A stretch of 64,000 bases of DNA from Thermostichus vulcanus str. 'Rupite' (GCF_022848905.1 NZ_JAFIRA010000010.1:1-64000), one strand, 5' to 3'; positions 18,001-26,323 are shown, numbered from the stretch's first letter. Made by a program: numbers and translations. The notes: a model not told the origin generated them from the letters alone.

Positions 18001-19595
18001 ATCTGGGACGCCGCCCCAATTAGAGAGTTTCCGTCCCCTTGCGGGGAAAAGGTAGGGATCAACCGCGTAGACTGCGGCTGCCGGTAGTGGCTACCGCAGT
18101 GTTTCCGTCCCCTTGCGGGGAAAAGGTAGGGATCAACGCTGAACGCTGAGAAGGCTGCCAAAACCGCTAAAGCGGGGTTTCCGTCCCCTTGCGGGGAAAA
18201 GGTAGGGATCAACAGGCTGTTCTTGGCTTCCGCCAAAGCAGCCTTGGCCGCTTCTGTTTCCGTCCCCTTGCGGGGAAAAGGTAGGGATCAACCCAGATAA
18301 TCCCTGTATTGTATTCACAGAGGTTTCTAACAGTTTCCGTCCCCTTGCGGGGAAAAGGTAGGGATCAACACCCAACCGCCCACTGCACTAATTTGGCGGG
18401 TAGCAACCCGTTTCCGTCCCCTTGCGGGGAAAAGGTAGGGATCAACAGTTATTGCAGAAATCCGCTAACCTGCGCAAGCAGGTGAAGTTTCCGTCCCCTT
18501 GCGGGGAAAAGGTAGGGATCAACCAGTCTGGGCACAGCCTGATCACAGTCCAGGTACAGTTATTAGTTTCCGTCCCCTTGCGGGGAAAAGGTAGGGATCA
18601 ACGAATTCAACGTGTTCCTCTAGGCGAGGGCGCGTTCGGGCGTTTCCGTCCCCTTGCGGGGAAAAGGTAGGGATCAACACCTGGGCAACGTCATGGTTCA
18701 CAGTGACGGAGTCACCGTGTTTCCGTCCCCTTGCGGGGAAAAGGTAGGGATCAACTTCATAATATTCTATACAACTTGAACACTAAAAGTCCCGTAGTTT
18801 CCGTCCCCTTGCGGGGAAAAGGTAGGGATCAACATGGAGCCCAACATCGACGGGTACCTAAACCTGAACGAGCTGTTTCCGTCCCCTTGCGGGGAAAAGG
18901 TAGGGATCAACAGAGCCTCCGGAAGGCAGCCAACCTGCGCAAGCAGGGTTTCCGTCCCCTTGCGGGGAAAAGGTAGGGATCAACACAAACAACATGATAC
19001 AGCACATCCAAACGATGTTAGGTTTCCGTCCCCTTGCGGGGAAAAGGTAGGGATCAACAGCTGGACTGTATGTCCGGCTATGTCGCCTTACTGTGGCGTT
19101 TCCGTCCCCTTGCGGGGAAAAGGTAGGGATCAACCGCTTTATCTCTACTTCATTGCGCTCACTAAGGTTGCACATGGGTTTCCGTCCCCTTGCGGGGAAA
19201 AGGTAGGGATCAACATGTAAAGGACTTCCTAGACCTGTGTGCGGCATGGGGAGCAATGTTTCCGTCCCCTTGCGGGGAAAAGGTAGGGATCAACAAGCAG
19301 GGCTAAATGCCCCGCTAGAAGCGGCTAAGGTCGGTTTCCGTCCCCTTGCGGGGAAAAGGTAGGGATCAACACGAAAATAGGCAGTTGGATAACCTGGGAT
19401 TCATATTCCCGGTTTCCGTCCCCTTGCGGGGAAAAGGTAGGGATCAACGCCCGTTTGGGTCCCACCTCAAAAGGTGGAAAGACGTTTCCGTCCCCTTGCG
19501 GGGAAAAGGTAGGGATCAACGTCGATGTTGGGCTCCATCGACAGTTGCACACCCAAGTGTTTCCGTCCCCTTGCGGGGAAAAGGTAGGGATCAAC
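15050..19595 (-). CRISPR. CRISPR array, 60 repeats of 37 bp, 59 spacers
   Basis: The 37-bp repeat reads GTTTCCGTCCCCTTGCGGGG followed by AAAAGGTAGGGATCAAC on the plus strand. I counted 60 copies with starts spaced 72-84 bp, giving 59 spacers of about 35-47 bp. Only the leftmost copy is visibly altered (GGGATTAAC in place of GGGATCAAC). On the minus strand the CCCC-GCAA-GGGG hairpin is followed by exactly 8 nt, ACGGAAAC, the form of a Cas6-generated 5-prime handle. The altered repeat at the left and cas2-cas1 at the right agree with leftward transcription and a leader right of 19595. Some spacers are related to each other (see findings). Confidence 0.97.
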
Positions 19596-19858
19596 CCTAC
19601 CTCTGGAAAAGCTTGAATTCATGAGGTTTTCAAGGTGCAATTGCGAGGCACCACGGAGGTTCTGAGATACGAAAGTTAACTTTGCTTCCATGGATTAGCC
19701 CCAAAGGTGGAAATTGCTTTCCTTGGTTCATTATTCCATAGTTTCTCATGGATTTAGTCGTGGCATGTGAATTTCTTCTTGAAATCTTCGCCCGAAGAGT
19801 CAAGGCTTTTAGTGCCTAACTGCGACAAATCCGGCACAAAACTTCACACTTTGCCCCG
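19596..19858 (-). promoter_or_regulatory. Probable CRISPR leader and array promoter region
   Basis: This 263-bp AT-rich stretch lies between the last perfect repeat and the end of cas2 and contains no gene. It is the expected leader if the array is transcribed leftward, because newest spacers enter next to the leader and cas1-cas2 adjoins it. Read on the minus strand, the TATGGAATAAT near 19724-19734 could serve as a -10 region; this is a weak guess. Confidence 0.6.
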
Positions 19859-20137
19859 TCAGAAGATCACGTAATCGGGAGGTTCATAGGGAGGAGGCCC
19901 ACCAAAAACCTTGGTCCGTTCCTTGGCAGTGGCATCTAGGGGATAAGCCCGCAAGCTGTCTTCCTCCAGGTTTAGCAATGGCAACCACAAGCGTTCCAAC
20001 TTTCCCTCCAGATCGGCAGTTTGCAACGGGCACTCAAACACAGAATATTGCACCCGTTGGCAGTATTGCTCCAACCGCTTAGCCAGCTTTTGTCGGCGCT
20101 TATCGTCGACTACGTCGTAACAAACCAACCACAGCAT
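19859..20137 (-). CDS. cas2: CRISPR-associated endonuclease Cas2
   Basis: 92 aa. The N-terminus MLWLVCYDVVDDKRRQKLAK has the ferredoxin-like first strand with the conserved Asp (D8), and RVQYSVFECPL is the usual second half of the fold. Cas2 dimers bridge two Cas1 dimers in the spacer-integration complex. The ATG at 20137 overlaps the cas1 TAA as TAATG, so cas1 and cas2 are coupled. Longer in-frame starts would run through cas1 and are rejected. Confidence 0.95.
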   Translation of the reverse strand: MLWLVCYDVVDDKRRQKLAKRLEQYCQRVQYSVFECPLQTADLEGKLERLWLPLLNLEEDSLRAYPLDATAKERTKVFGGPPPYEPPDYVIF

Positions 20138-21147
20138 TAGCGCAGCCCCATTGCTTCGTAATCCAGATCGCCACTGATTAGGCAACGGCTTAACCAGCGG
20201 GCTTGCTCCAGCACAATTTGACTCAGAGCTAAGCGGCGAGATTGAGGTGGATAGAACAACGGCTCCCGGAAGCGCCGTTCTAACTCCCCTAAGAACAGCT
20301 TCTTGGCTAGGGATCCCAGCCATATTCCCGTTCCATCCGGTGAGGGTTCAAAATCTTCTGGAGTGAGCAACTCCGCTTTGATCACCTGGATAACTGCCCA
20401 ATCCACCACCAGGGGTCGGAATTCCTCCATCATGTCCAGAACCAAGTTGGGACGATAGGGCAGATTGGCATGGAAAAAGCCGAGATAGGGATCCAACCCA
20501 GCCATCACCACTGCTGAGAAAACCCGTGCCAGCAATACTCCATAGCCCCAACTGAGGAGTGCATTAATGGGGTCGAGGGGAGGCTGTCGGTTACGGCCAG
20601 TGAACTTCCAGGCAGGGGGAAAGTAATGGCGCAAGGATTGGTAATAGGTGCGGGCACAAATGCCCTCAAGTCCCATCAATGTTTCCCGTTCTAAGGGCGG
20701 TACAGAGCGATCCAACTGCTGAAGGTAGGCAGCAATTACATCAATCCCCTCCTGCAAGGGGGCAATTCGGCCACGGGTAGCACGGTTGCGCAGTTGCAGA
20801 ATCGCCCGTTGGTTACGAATTTTGCCCCGGACGATTTTGCAAGCCCACTCCAACCCCCAAGGGGAATGAATCCTCTGGTATTGGGCCAGCCGAAGCTCCG
20901 GATAGGTGGAAAATGGCCCCTGCAAGCGCCCACGAAAGCTGCCATCAGCCCGCAGGAAAATGGTTTCAATACCCCGATCCAGTAACTCTGCCAAGGCCCC
21001 ACTGCTCACTTGGATCCCGGGCAGGATCACCACCAGCTCGATCTCAGAGAGCCGACAAAGCCGTTCTTGGTTACGCCAACGGATGAGCAGAGCCTGGTTT
21101 CGGCACTGGACAACCGTTCCAGGCTCCGTTAGGTAGAGGGTGGTCAT
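20137..21147 (-). CDS. cas1: CRISPR-associated integrase Cas1
   Basis: 336 aa, the normal length for Cas1. The metal-binding active site residues are visible: E161 in LMGLEGICARTYY, H226 in LGFFHANLPYR and E241/E242 in LDMMEEFRPLVVDW. It integrates spacers at the leader-proximal repeat with Cas2. The start is ATG 21147 (MTTLYLTEPG). It stands alone: there is no reverse transcriptase or Cas4 fusion, and no adjoining cas4. It serves the array at 15050-19595. Confidence 0.96.
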   Translation of the reverse strand: MTTLYLTEPGTVVQCRNQALLIRWRNQERLCRLSEIELVVILPGIQVSSGALAELLDRGIETIFLRADGSFRGRLQGPFSTYPELRLAQYQRIHSPWGLEWACKIVRGKIRNQRAILQLRNRATRGRIAPLQEGIDVIAAYLQQLDRSVPPLERETLMGLEGICARTYYQSLRHYFPPAWKFTGRNRQPPLDPINALLSWGYGVLLARVFSAVVMAGLDPYLGFFHANLPYRPNLVLDMMEEFRPLVVDWAVIQVIKAELLTPEDFEPSPDGTGIWLGSLAKKLFLGELERRFREPLFYPPQSRRLALSQIVLEQARWLSRCLISGDLDYEAMGLR

Positions 21148-21347
21148 GGGGGGGAGTCGGCTCCTTTCCAAGCGGTTACAGGCTTGGCTTAGGGTTGCTT
21201 TTCCAGCAAACCTGCAATTGGAAGTCCCCTCTTCTTACATCCGTTGCCTCCGTTGAACAGTCTCCTGCCGGGATCGCGAGGGCTTGAGCAATCCGGTAGC
21301 CTAGCCTATGGCTCTGGAACTAAGGTCTGAGTTTTTTCTGAAGTTGC

Positions 21348-22790
21348 TCAAGTGAGAGGAAGGGGAGGGAATCGATAAAACTGACATTCCACCTCTGCTT
21401 CTTGTCTCATTTGTTCTCGATAGGCCAGTGGGGCAATTACTTCCCCATTGGATCGCCAGTCCCGTAAACGCATGGTCAGGTTGGTATCTCCCACGCGCAC
21501 GTAGGCGCGGAAATAGCGATCGGTTTTGGGTCGATGCTGGAGAACTTGCAAAATGTATTCCTGCTCTTTGGGATCGGTTATCTCTTTTTTCACCAAAGCT
21601 GGGATCCGTTCATAGGCAATGGGCTTAAAAGTGGGATGTCGTTCTGTGTTATCGACATAACGGCGGGCAAAGTCTGGCGGGAATCGCAGGATGAGTAAAG
21701 CTTTAGGTAAATAAAAGTCGGATCCCCAAGCGGCCTCCCATTCCGTTTGGACATCTTCTGGGCTAGGGAGTTGATTCCGTTGTTTGAGGGCCATGAGTTC
21801 TGGAGGAATCATGGGATCCGACCAGGGAACAATCGACAAGAGCGGAGACTGGATCCGATCCAAGCGAAAATTGTACCAACCTATTTTTCTTGCTCCGGCT
21901 GGATGATGCAGTTCTGAGGAAGCTAGACTGGGTCGCTCGCCGAAGGCAGTTAGATACTTGGCGCGACGGGCGTAAAACAGGCAGACCGGATAGGTGAGGA
22001 TGGAACGGATCCCCTGTTGGCGGGTGGCGTAGTCAAAGCGAATCATCCCCGGTTCTGGGTTGGCCCAAAGGGTTTCAAGTTGGTTGTGATATTCATCCAC
22101 CTGTTCTTGTTGTTCGGGGGACAAAATATACTCAAACTGAACAAAGATCCGCTGCTGAAGCGCTTTATGTTTTCCCCAGATCTCACTTAACAGGATTTCT
22201 ACATTGGGATGGACAAAAGCAACATCATTGAGGATGTGATAAATCTTTTGCAGCTGATGATCAGACAAGGGAAGGGAGGCGGTTGATGGCAGGGGTTGGG
22301 GATGATCTCCTAGTGCTCGGCGGCGAAAGTTGGCTCGACTTGTGGAGTTGGCTTGAATCTGTTGGATCCAGCCCTGATCCTTGAGGAAGTCTAGTTCTTT
22401 GCGCAGGGTACGGTGGGTTTTTTGAAAGGGGCGGCTGAGCAGGAGGGTTTCCAGATCCGGGATTTCCGATTTCAAGGCAGCCAGCAGGTTGGGATCCGTC
22501 AACCAGAAGCTAAGGGGCCGCCGGCAAATACAACTGGCTTCTGGACAAGGTAGGGATGAAGGGATCCCTGAGTTGACCTCCGGATCTTGCTTGGGATGCC
22601 GGGGTGAGAACAGTTGATCCCGGATGTGGGCATAGCCAAAGGTTTCCGGTAGCTCTTGCCATTGTTGCTCGCCGTACAAACAATGCAGCAGCACCCATAG
22701 TCGCACGGCTCGCTCCAACCGCCCGGCCAGTTGCCCGCCTGCTAGCCAGCGCAGGATTTCGAGGGTTAAAGGCAGCTCAAACTGGCTCAT
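21348..22790 (-). CDS. WYL-domain CRISPR-associated regulator (TIGR03985-like)
   Basis: 480 aa, ATG start at 22790. Residues 125-160 (FQKTHRTLRKELDFLKDQGWIQ) look like a winged helix-turn-helix. The C-terminal half has the WYL pattern, with YPVCLFYARRAKYLTAFG followed by IGWYNFRLDRI. WYL proteins sense a ligand, often nucleic acid or a nucleotide, and several regulate CRISPR or phage-defence loci. The TIGR03985 family is a CRISPR-linked cyanobacterial group with this architecture; the name is from memory. It lies between cas1 and divergent csx3, so it may control either. Confidence 0.7.
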   Translation of the reverse strand: MSQFELPLTLEILRWLAGGQLAGRLERAVRLWVLLHCLYGEQQWQELPETFGYAHIRDQLFSPRHPKQDPEVNSGIPSSLPCPEASCICRRPLSFWLTDPNLLAALKSEIPDLETLLLSRPFQKTHRTLRKELDFLKDQGWIQQIQANSTSRANFRRRALGDHPQPLPSTASLPLSDHQLQKIYHILNDVAFVHPNVEILLSEIWGKHKALQQRIFVQFEYILSPEQQEQVDEYHNQLETLWANPEPGMIRFDYATRQQGIRSILTYPVCLFYARRAKYLTAFGERPSLASSELHHPAGARKIGWYNFRLDRIQSPLLSIVPWSDPMIPPELMALKQRNQLPSPEDVQTEWEAAWGSDFYLPKALLILRFPPDFARRYVDNTERHPTFKPIAYERIPALVKKEITDPKEQEYILQVLQHRPKTDRYFRAYVRVGDTNLTMRLRDWRSNGEVIAPLAYREQMRQEAEVECQFYRFPPLPLT

Positions 22791-22924
22791 TCTGGTTCAC
22801 GCTCCTAACCTGAGGAGAGAAATCTGCCGCTTGACCACCCGGATGCGGGTTGGAAAGCCCTGCTTCCAATTGTCTCCATACTGGGGGTGTTCTTTGATTT
22901 TTTCACTTTTTCCTTTTTCTACTT

Positions 22925-23962
22925 ATGTCTCCTATACGGCTTCATTTGCGTTTTGAACATTTGGATCATTCGGATAGAGGAGAACTCCATTTCCCTTGCA
23001 ATGTCTCCGGTACCCTGTTGGAAGGGGGATTATCGTTTCAAGTGATTGAGATTGAACTCACTCGACCGGATCGGTTGATGTTCCCCGTGGATTTACAAAC
23101 TCTGAAGCTGCCTGACCATCTGAATCCTCGGCTGGGGGTGGTTTTGACGGGGCGGGCTCCGATTTGGCTGTACGGTTGGCTGGTGCATGAATGTCATTTC
23201 ACCCGTTGGGTTGCCTGTTATGACCCCCGCCTGGGAGCGGTGGTGGTCTCTAGCCATAGCCCGGAAGTGCGGGTGGGGGAGATCATCCCTTGGATGGAGG
23301 GGAAATGGAAGCCACAGCAGCTGGCGGCTCTGGACAGGGATCCAAGGGATAGCAAGCCGACTGAGGAGGGGATCCCTGCACCCCCATCTGGGTTAGCAGC
23401 GGCGGTGATGGTGGCGGGGCCGCCAAATAGTGGCAAAAGCCGTCTTGCCCATGCCCTTTTCCATGCTCTGTTGCCGGAGTACCCCGGTATCTATCTGCAA
23501 CGTGCCCATTGGGATGGGGAAGGGAATTGGACTCTGGATTTACCACCGGAACAAGCCAAGGCTCTGAAGCAGCGGCACCGAGGCCGTTTAACCCCTGAGT
23601 TTTTTGGGTTTCATGCCCAGGCCATTCTCAATCTGCGGCGGCAAAAGAGCCTGGTGATTGTGGATGTGGGGGGTCAGGTGGATCCCCACAAGCAGCCGTT
23701 GCTGGAAGCCTGCTCCCATTATGTGCTGGTCAGCCGGGATCCAGAAGCCATTCCACCTTGGCGGGAGTTTTGTCAAGACCGAGGCAATTTGCGCGGTCTG
23801 GCCATTCTGCACACTTCCCCTCAGGGGCCTCTGCCTGTCGGCCATCAACCTGTTCGTTTCAGCGGGACGGAGTTCCCCTTGCAGCTGCACTGGATTCCTG
23901 GCACTGCTTTGCCCGAAGAACTGGTGCAAGCGGTGCGCCGCCTTATTCCCAGAATGAACTAG
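22925..23962 (+). CDS. csx3: Csx3 ring nuclease fused to a P-loop ATPase domain
   Basis: 345 aa, ATG at 22925. Residues 1-122 are a Csx3 domain: GRAPIWLYGWLVHECH (76-91) and DPRLGAVVVSSHS (100-112) match the conserved Csx3 core. Csx3 degrades cyclic tetra-adenylate and thereby shuts off type III immunity. Residues 160-345 are a P-loop domain with Walker A AGPPNSGKS (164-172) and a Walker B-like LVIVDVGG. Csx3-AAA fusions are known in cyanobacteria, but the ATPase role is not settled. It diverges from the WYL regulator, and its C-terminal part carries an SDR-like repeat in frame. Confidence 0.85.
   Translation: MSPIRLHLRFEHLDHSDRGELHFPCNVSGTLLEGGLSFQVIEIELTRPDRLMFPVDLQTLKLPDHLNPRLGVVLTGRAPIWLYGWLVHECHFTRWVACYDPRLGAVVVSSHSPEVRVGEIIPWMEGKWKPQQLAALDRDPRDSKPTEEGIPAPPSGLAAAVMVAGPPNSGKSRLAHALFHALLPEYPGIYLQRAHWDGEGNWTLDLPPEQAKALKQRHRGRLTPEFFGFHAQAILNLRRQKSLVIVDVGGQVDPHKQPLLEACSHYVLVSRDPEAIPPWREFCQDRGNLRGLAILHTSPQGPLPVGHQPVRFSGTEFPLQLHWIPGTALPEELVQAVRRLIPRMN
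23853..23876 (+). repeat. Dispersed repeat copy 1 (inside csx3)
   Basis: TTCGTTTCAGCGGGACGGAG plus TTCC. It resembles the copies at 23975, 25830 and 26443 and is translated in frame as RFSGTEF in Csx3. It is the most diverged of the four. Confidence 0.5.
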
Positions 23963-23974
23963 GTTTTGACCCTT

Positions 23975-23998
23975 GAGGATGCCGTCCCGCTAACGGGA
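23975..23998 (-). repeat. Dispersed repeat copy 2 (intergenic)
   Basis: On the minus strand this reads TCCCGTTAGCGGGACGGCAT then CCTC. It shares GTTAGCGGGACGG and the TCCTC end with the copy at 26443, and lies just after the csx3 stop codon next to a 16-bp GGGATCCC-centred palindrome. Confidence 0.6.
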
Positions 23999-24000
23999 AT

Positions 24001-24016
24001 GGAAGGGATCCCTTCC
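24001..24016. repeat. 16-bp perfect palindrome GGAAGGGATCCCTTCC
   Basis: The same 16-mer, also followed by AAT, occurs at 13795-13810 in the cas10-cas6 gap. It is an extended GGGATCCC palindrome able to form a hairpin on either strand. There is no T-run, so a terminator role is uncertain. Confidence 0.6.
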
Positions 24017-24188
24017 AATAGCCTCTACAACTGGGGGTGCAGAGGGTTTGAATCGACTTCCCATCGTAGGTATTCGGATATTGGGATTCAGGCCCGTTGC
24101 ACAGACGTTATGCAGGTTACACAGACGTTGTATGTCAACCCTACAGGAAGTGAAATAAACCCAATCTAAACCCTAGGAGAGTGGCGGT

Positions 24189-25343
24189 ATGAGAAGAGCG
24201 ATACAGTCCCATGAGGCCTGGATTTGGGGAGGATCCCTGGTATTAACGGTGCTGACGCGACAGATAGCCTTTGGGCTAGTGCCGCTGGCCCTGGCTCATG
24301 GGCGATGGCAACGGCAGCAATGGGAACAGCGACTGGTGGAGCACTCCAATCGCTGGGAACAACAGTGGGAACGGTGGCTGGTGGAGCACTCCAATCGCTG
24401 GGAACAACAGTGGCGAATTCAGCAACACCAGATCTTCCAGCGGGTTGAACAGCATCTTCAGTCGGTGCAGCCCACTCCTGCTCCCCTGGTCCATTCGCCG
24501 CAGCCGGCGGTGGATGCGCAGGTAACGCAGCTTTTGGCGGAGGTGGGATCCCTGGCGGAGCAGGTCAAGCAGCTCCAGGAACAACCCCGTTCTCATCTCT
24601 CTATACAGCAGCAGATGGCTCCGCTGGTGCAACGTCTTCACCTCTTGCAAGAGGATTGGCAGCGACTCAAACTCCAAGCTCTACCGCATCTGGAGGAGAC
24701 CCAGCAGCAGTTGCAGAAACAACTGAACCAAGTCCAATCCCAGATTGACAAGTTCCAGCAACAGCTGGAAAAGCTCCAGCAACAGCAGGCCGCTGTTTCG
24801 TCACAACCCTGCCAGGACTCCATCCCGCCAAGGCGAGCAGGGGTCGGGGTATTTATTGACGGAGCTAACCTGCATGCCAGTGCCCGCGACTTGGGGGTAT
24901 CCCTGGATTACGAATCGCTGATTCCACGTCTGTTGGGATCCTCAGCCAAGAGGGCGCAGATCCACTTCTACAGCGGATGGGATCCCAAAGATCCACAGCA
25001 AAAAGCCTTTCACGAGTACCTAGAGCAGCTAGGGTTCCATCTGCACCGGAAACCAGTGGTTCACTTCGCCAATGGAGGCAGCAAGGCCAACATGGATGGG
25101 GAAATGATCGTGGATATGTTGGTGAGTCGGTATGGGCGGGTGATTCTCCTCAGCGGAGACGGAGATTTTCTCCGAGCGCTCCAGCATTTGCAGTCCCAAG
25201 GGGTTCAGGTTGAGGTGGCGGCTTTTGGACAGCATACCCAGTGGGAGATGAGGCGCCAGTTTCCCTTTGTGGAGCTTTCCCGCATGCTGGACAGGGGGCG
25301 GGAGGTGATCCCTCTCCCGGCTAAGCAGGTCCCCTCTGCTTAA
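24189..25343 (+). CDS. Membrane-anchored coiled-coil protein with NYN ribonuclease domain
   Basis: 384 aa. Residues 12-36 form a hydrophobic segment that probably anchors the protein in the membrane. Residues 40-210 are a Gln-rich coiled coil that includes a 15-aa tandem repeat (LVEHSNRWEQQWERW). Residues 218-370 are a NYN/LabA-like PIN-fold domain with its acidic residues: D224 in VFIDGANLH, NMDGEMIVDML, and LLSGDGDFLRAL. NYN domains are metal-dependent RNases. It lies 226 bp downstream of csx3 in the same direction. A role in the CRISPR response is possible but not shown; cyanobacteria also have NYN proteins with other functions. Confidence 0.8.
   Translation: MRRAIQSHEAWIWGGSLVLTVLTRQIAFGLVPLALAHGRWQRQQWEQRLVEHSNRWEQQWERWLVEHSNRWEQQWRIQQHQIFQRVEQHLQSVQPTPAPLVHSPQPAVDAQVTQLLAEVGSLAEQVKQLQEQPRSHLSIQQQMAPLVQRLHLLQEDWQRLKLQALPHLEETQQQLQKQLNQVQSQIDKFQQQLEKLQQQQAAVSSQPCQDSIPPRRAGVGVFIDGANLHASARDLGVSLDYESLIPRLLGSSAKRAQIHFYSGWDPKDPQQKAFHEYLEQLGFHLHRKPVVHFANGGSKANMDGEMIVDMLVSRYGRVILLSGDGDFLRALQHLQSQGVQVEVAAFGQHTQWEMRRQFPFVELSRMLDRGREVIPLPAKQVPSA
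24333..24413 (+). repeat. 45-bp tandem repeat in the NYN protein gene
   Basis: A near-exact duplication with a 45-bp period (24333-24377, then 24378 to about 24413), encoding two copies of LVEHSNRWEQQW in the coiled coil. The near-identity at DNA level implies a recent duplication or active expansion. Confidence 0.85.
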
Positions 25344-25383
25344 TTAATAAATTTCTTGCTTGAAAGGACTAGGAGGACTAATC

Positions 25384-26157
25384 ATGTTGTCGAATGCTCA
25401 GGAGGGCCGTCAGGAGGGATCCCTTCAACCCGTTGCACCCGCGTTGCAAAGCAACAGCGCAACGCCGCCACGCTGCGGCCCCCGGTTTGCCCGAGCCCTG
25501 ACTTATGCTCACCAGCTGCACCACACCCAAGTCCGTAAGGGCAGTGGGATCCCCTACTTAAGTCATCTGCTGGCAGTCGCTGCCACCGCTCTGGAACATG
25601 GGGCAGATGAGGATGAGGCGATTGCCGCTTTGCTCCATGACAGCTTGGAGGATGGCCCCCGCAATACCGGGATCCCACGCTCTCAGATTGAGCAGCAGCT
25701 CTCGGATCAGTTTGGGGATAAGGTTTTACAGATTGTGTTGGGGTGTACTGACACCAATAGCGATTCCAGTGCCAAGGAACCGCAAGAGCAATGCTCCCCT
25801 GACGGAGAAGCAGAAACGCAGGGGGATCCGAGGACTACGTCCCGCTTACGCGAACAGGAGAGCTGGTGGGTGCGCAAAGAAGCCTATCTGCAGCATTTGG
25901 AGCAGTTGGTCAGGGAAGACGCTCACCCGTTGGCCAGCTCTATCCTGCTGGTGGCCAATGCAGACAAGCTGCACAATGCCCGTTCGATTTTGCGGGATTG
26001 GCAGCAACTGGGGGATGCGGTGTGGGAGCGCTTCAGCGCCGGTAAACAGGGATCCCTGTGGTACTACCGCCGTTTGGCTGAGATTTTCATGCAGCGACCT
26101 TCTCCCTTGGCTAGGGAATTGCAGCAGACGGTTCAGACTCTACTGCAGGCTGCTTAG
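25384..26157 (+). CDS. HD-domain hydrolase, SpoT-like small alarmone hydrolase type
   Basis: 257 aa. The start is ATG 25384, preceded by a good AGGAGG site at about 25369-25375. The HD domain has the RelA/SpoT hydrolase order: ARALTYAHQLH, then YLSHLLAVAATALEHGADEDEAIAALLHDSLEDG (His-Asp pair), and NADKLHNARSIL. This fits a Mn-dependent (p)ppGpp or related phosphohydrolase of the SAH/MESH1 type. No synthetase domain follows. An SDR-like repeat at 25830-25853 is read in frame in a low-complexity insertion between the HD motifs. Confidence 0.78.
   Translation: MLSNAQEGRQEGSLQPVAPALQSNSATPPRCGPRFARALTYAHQLHHTQVRKGSGIPYLSHLLAVAATALEHGADEDEAIAALLHDSLEDGPRNTGIPRSQIEQQLSDQFGDKVLQIVLGCTDTNSDSSAKEPQEQCSPDGEAETQGDPRTTSRLREQESWWVRKEAYLQHLEQLVREDAHPLASSILLVANADKLHNARSILRDWQQLGDAVWERFSAGKQGSLWYYRRLAEIFMQRPSPLARELQQTVQTLLQAA
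25830..25853 (-). repeat. Dispersed repeat copy 3 (inside the HD-domain gene)
   Basis: On the minus strand this reads TCGCGTAAGCGGGACGTAGT then CCTC, 22 of 24 positions identical to the copy at 26443-26466. It lies in frame in a poorly structured insertion of the HD protein. Confidence 0.7.
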
Positions 26158-26323
26158 GTTGCTTTGGGTTTCTAAATCATCCAAATCCAGAGCCTCTGGA
26201 TCCCAGGGTTTCGGTGAGCCTGGAAACTCAAGGGATCCGGCATCTGCTAAGGTGCATGGGGGTTGAGTTCTCCGGCACAAGCGTTATTGCTACGCAACGC
26301 TTTGCGAATGTGAGGTGATGTTC

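Noticed and set aside
15006-19691. Many open frames of 60-150 codons containing repeated FPSPCGEKVGIN, VSVPLRGKGRDQ or VDPYLFPARGRK peptides
   Set aside because: They are translations of the CRISPR repeat (37 bp shifts frame at each unit) and spacers on both strands, not genes.
20138-20323. 62-aa N-terminal extension of Cas2
   Set aside because: It lies within the cas1 coding region on the same strand; the ATG at 20137 gives the normal Cas2 length with a TAATG overlap.
20137-21147. Possible Cas1-reverse transcriptase fusion, as in some type III loci
   Set aside because: The protein is only 336 aa and begins with a normal Cas1 N-terminal domain; no RT motifs are present.
24276-24677. 133-codon open frame opposite the NYN gene
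   Set aside because: It is antisense to the repetitive coiled-coil coding region and reads as low-complexity hydrophobic repeats.
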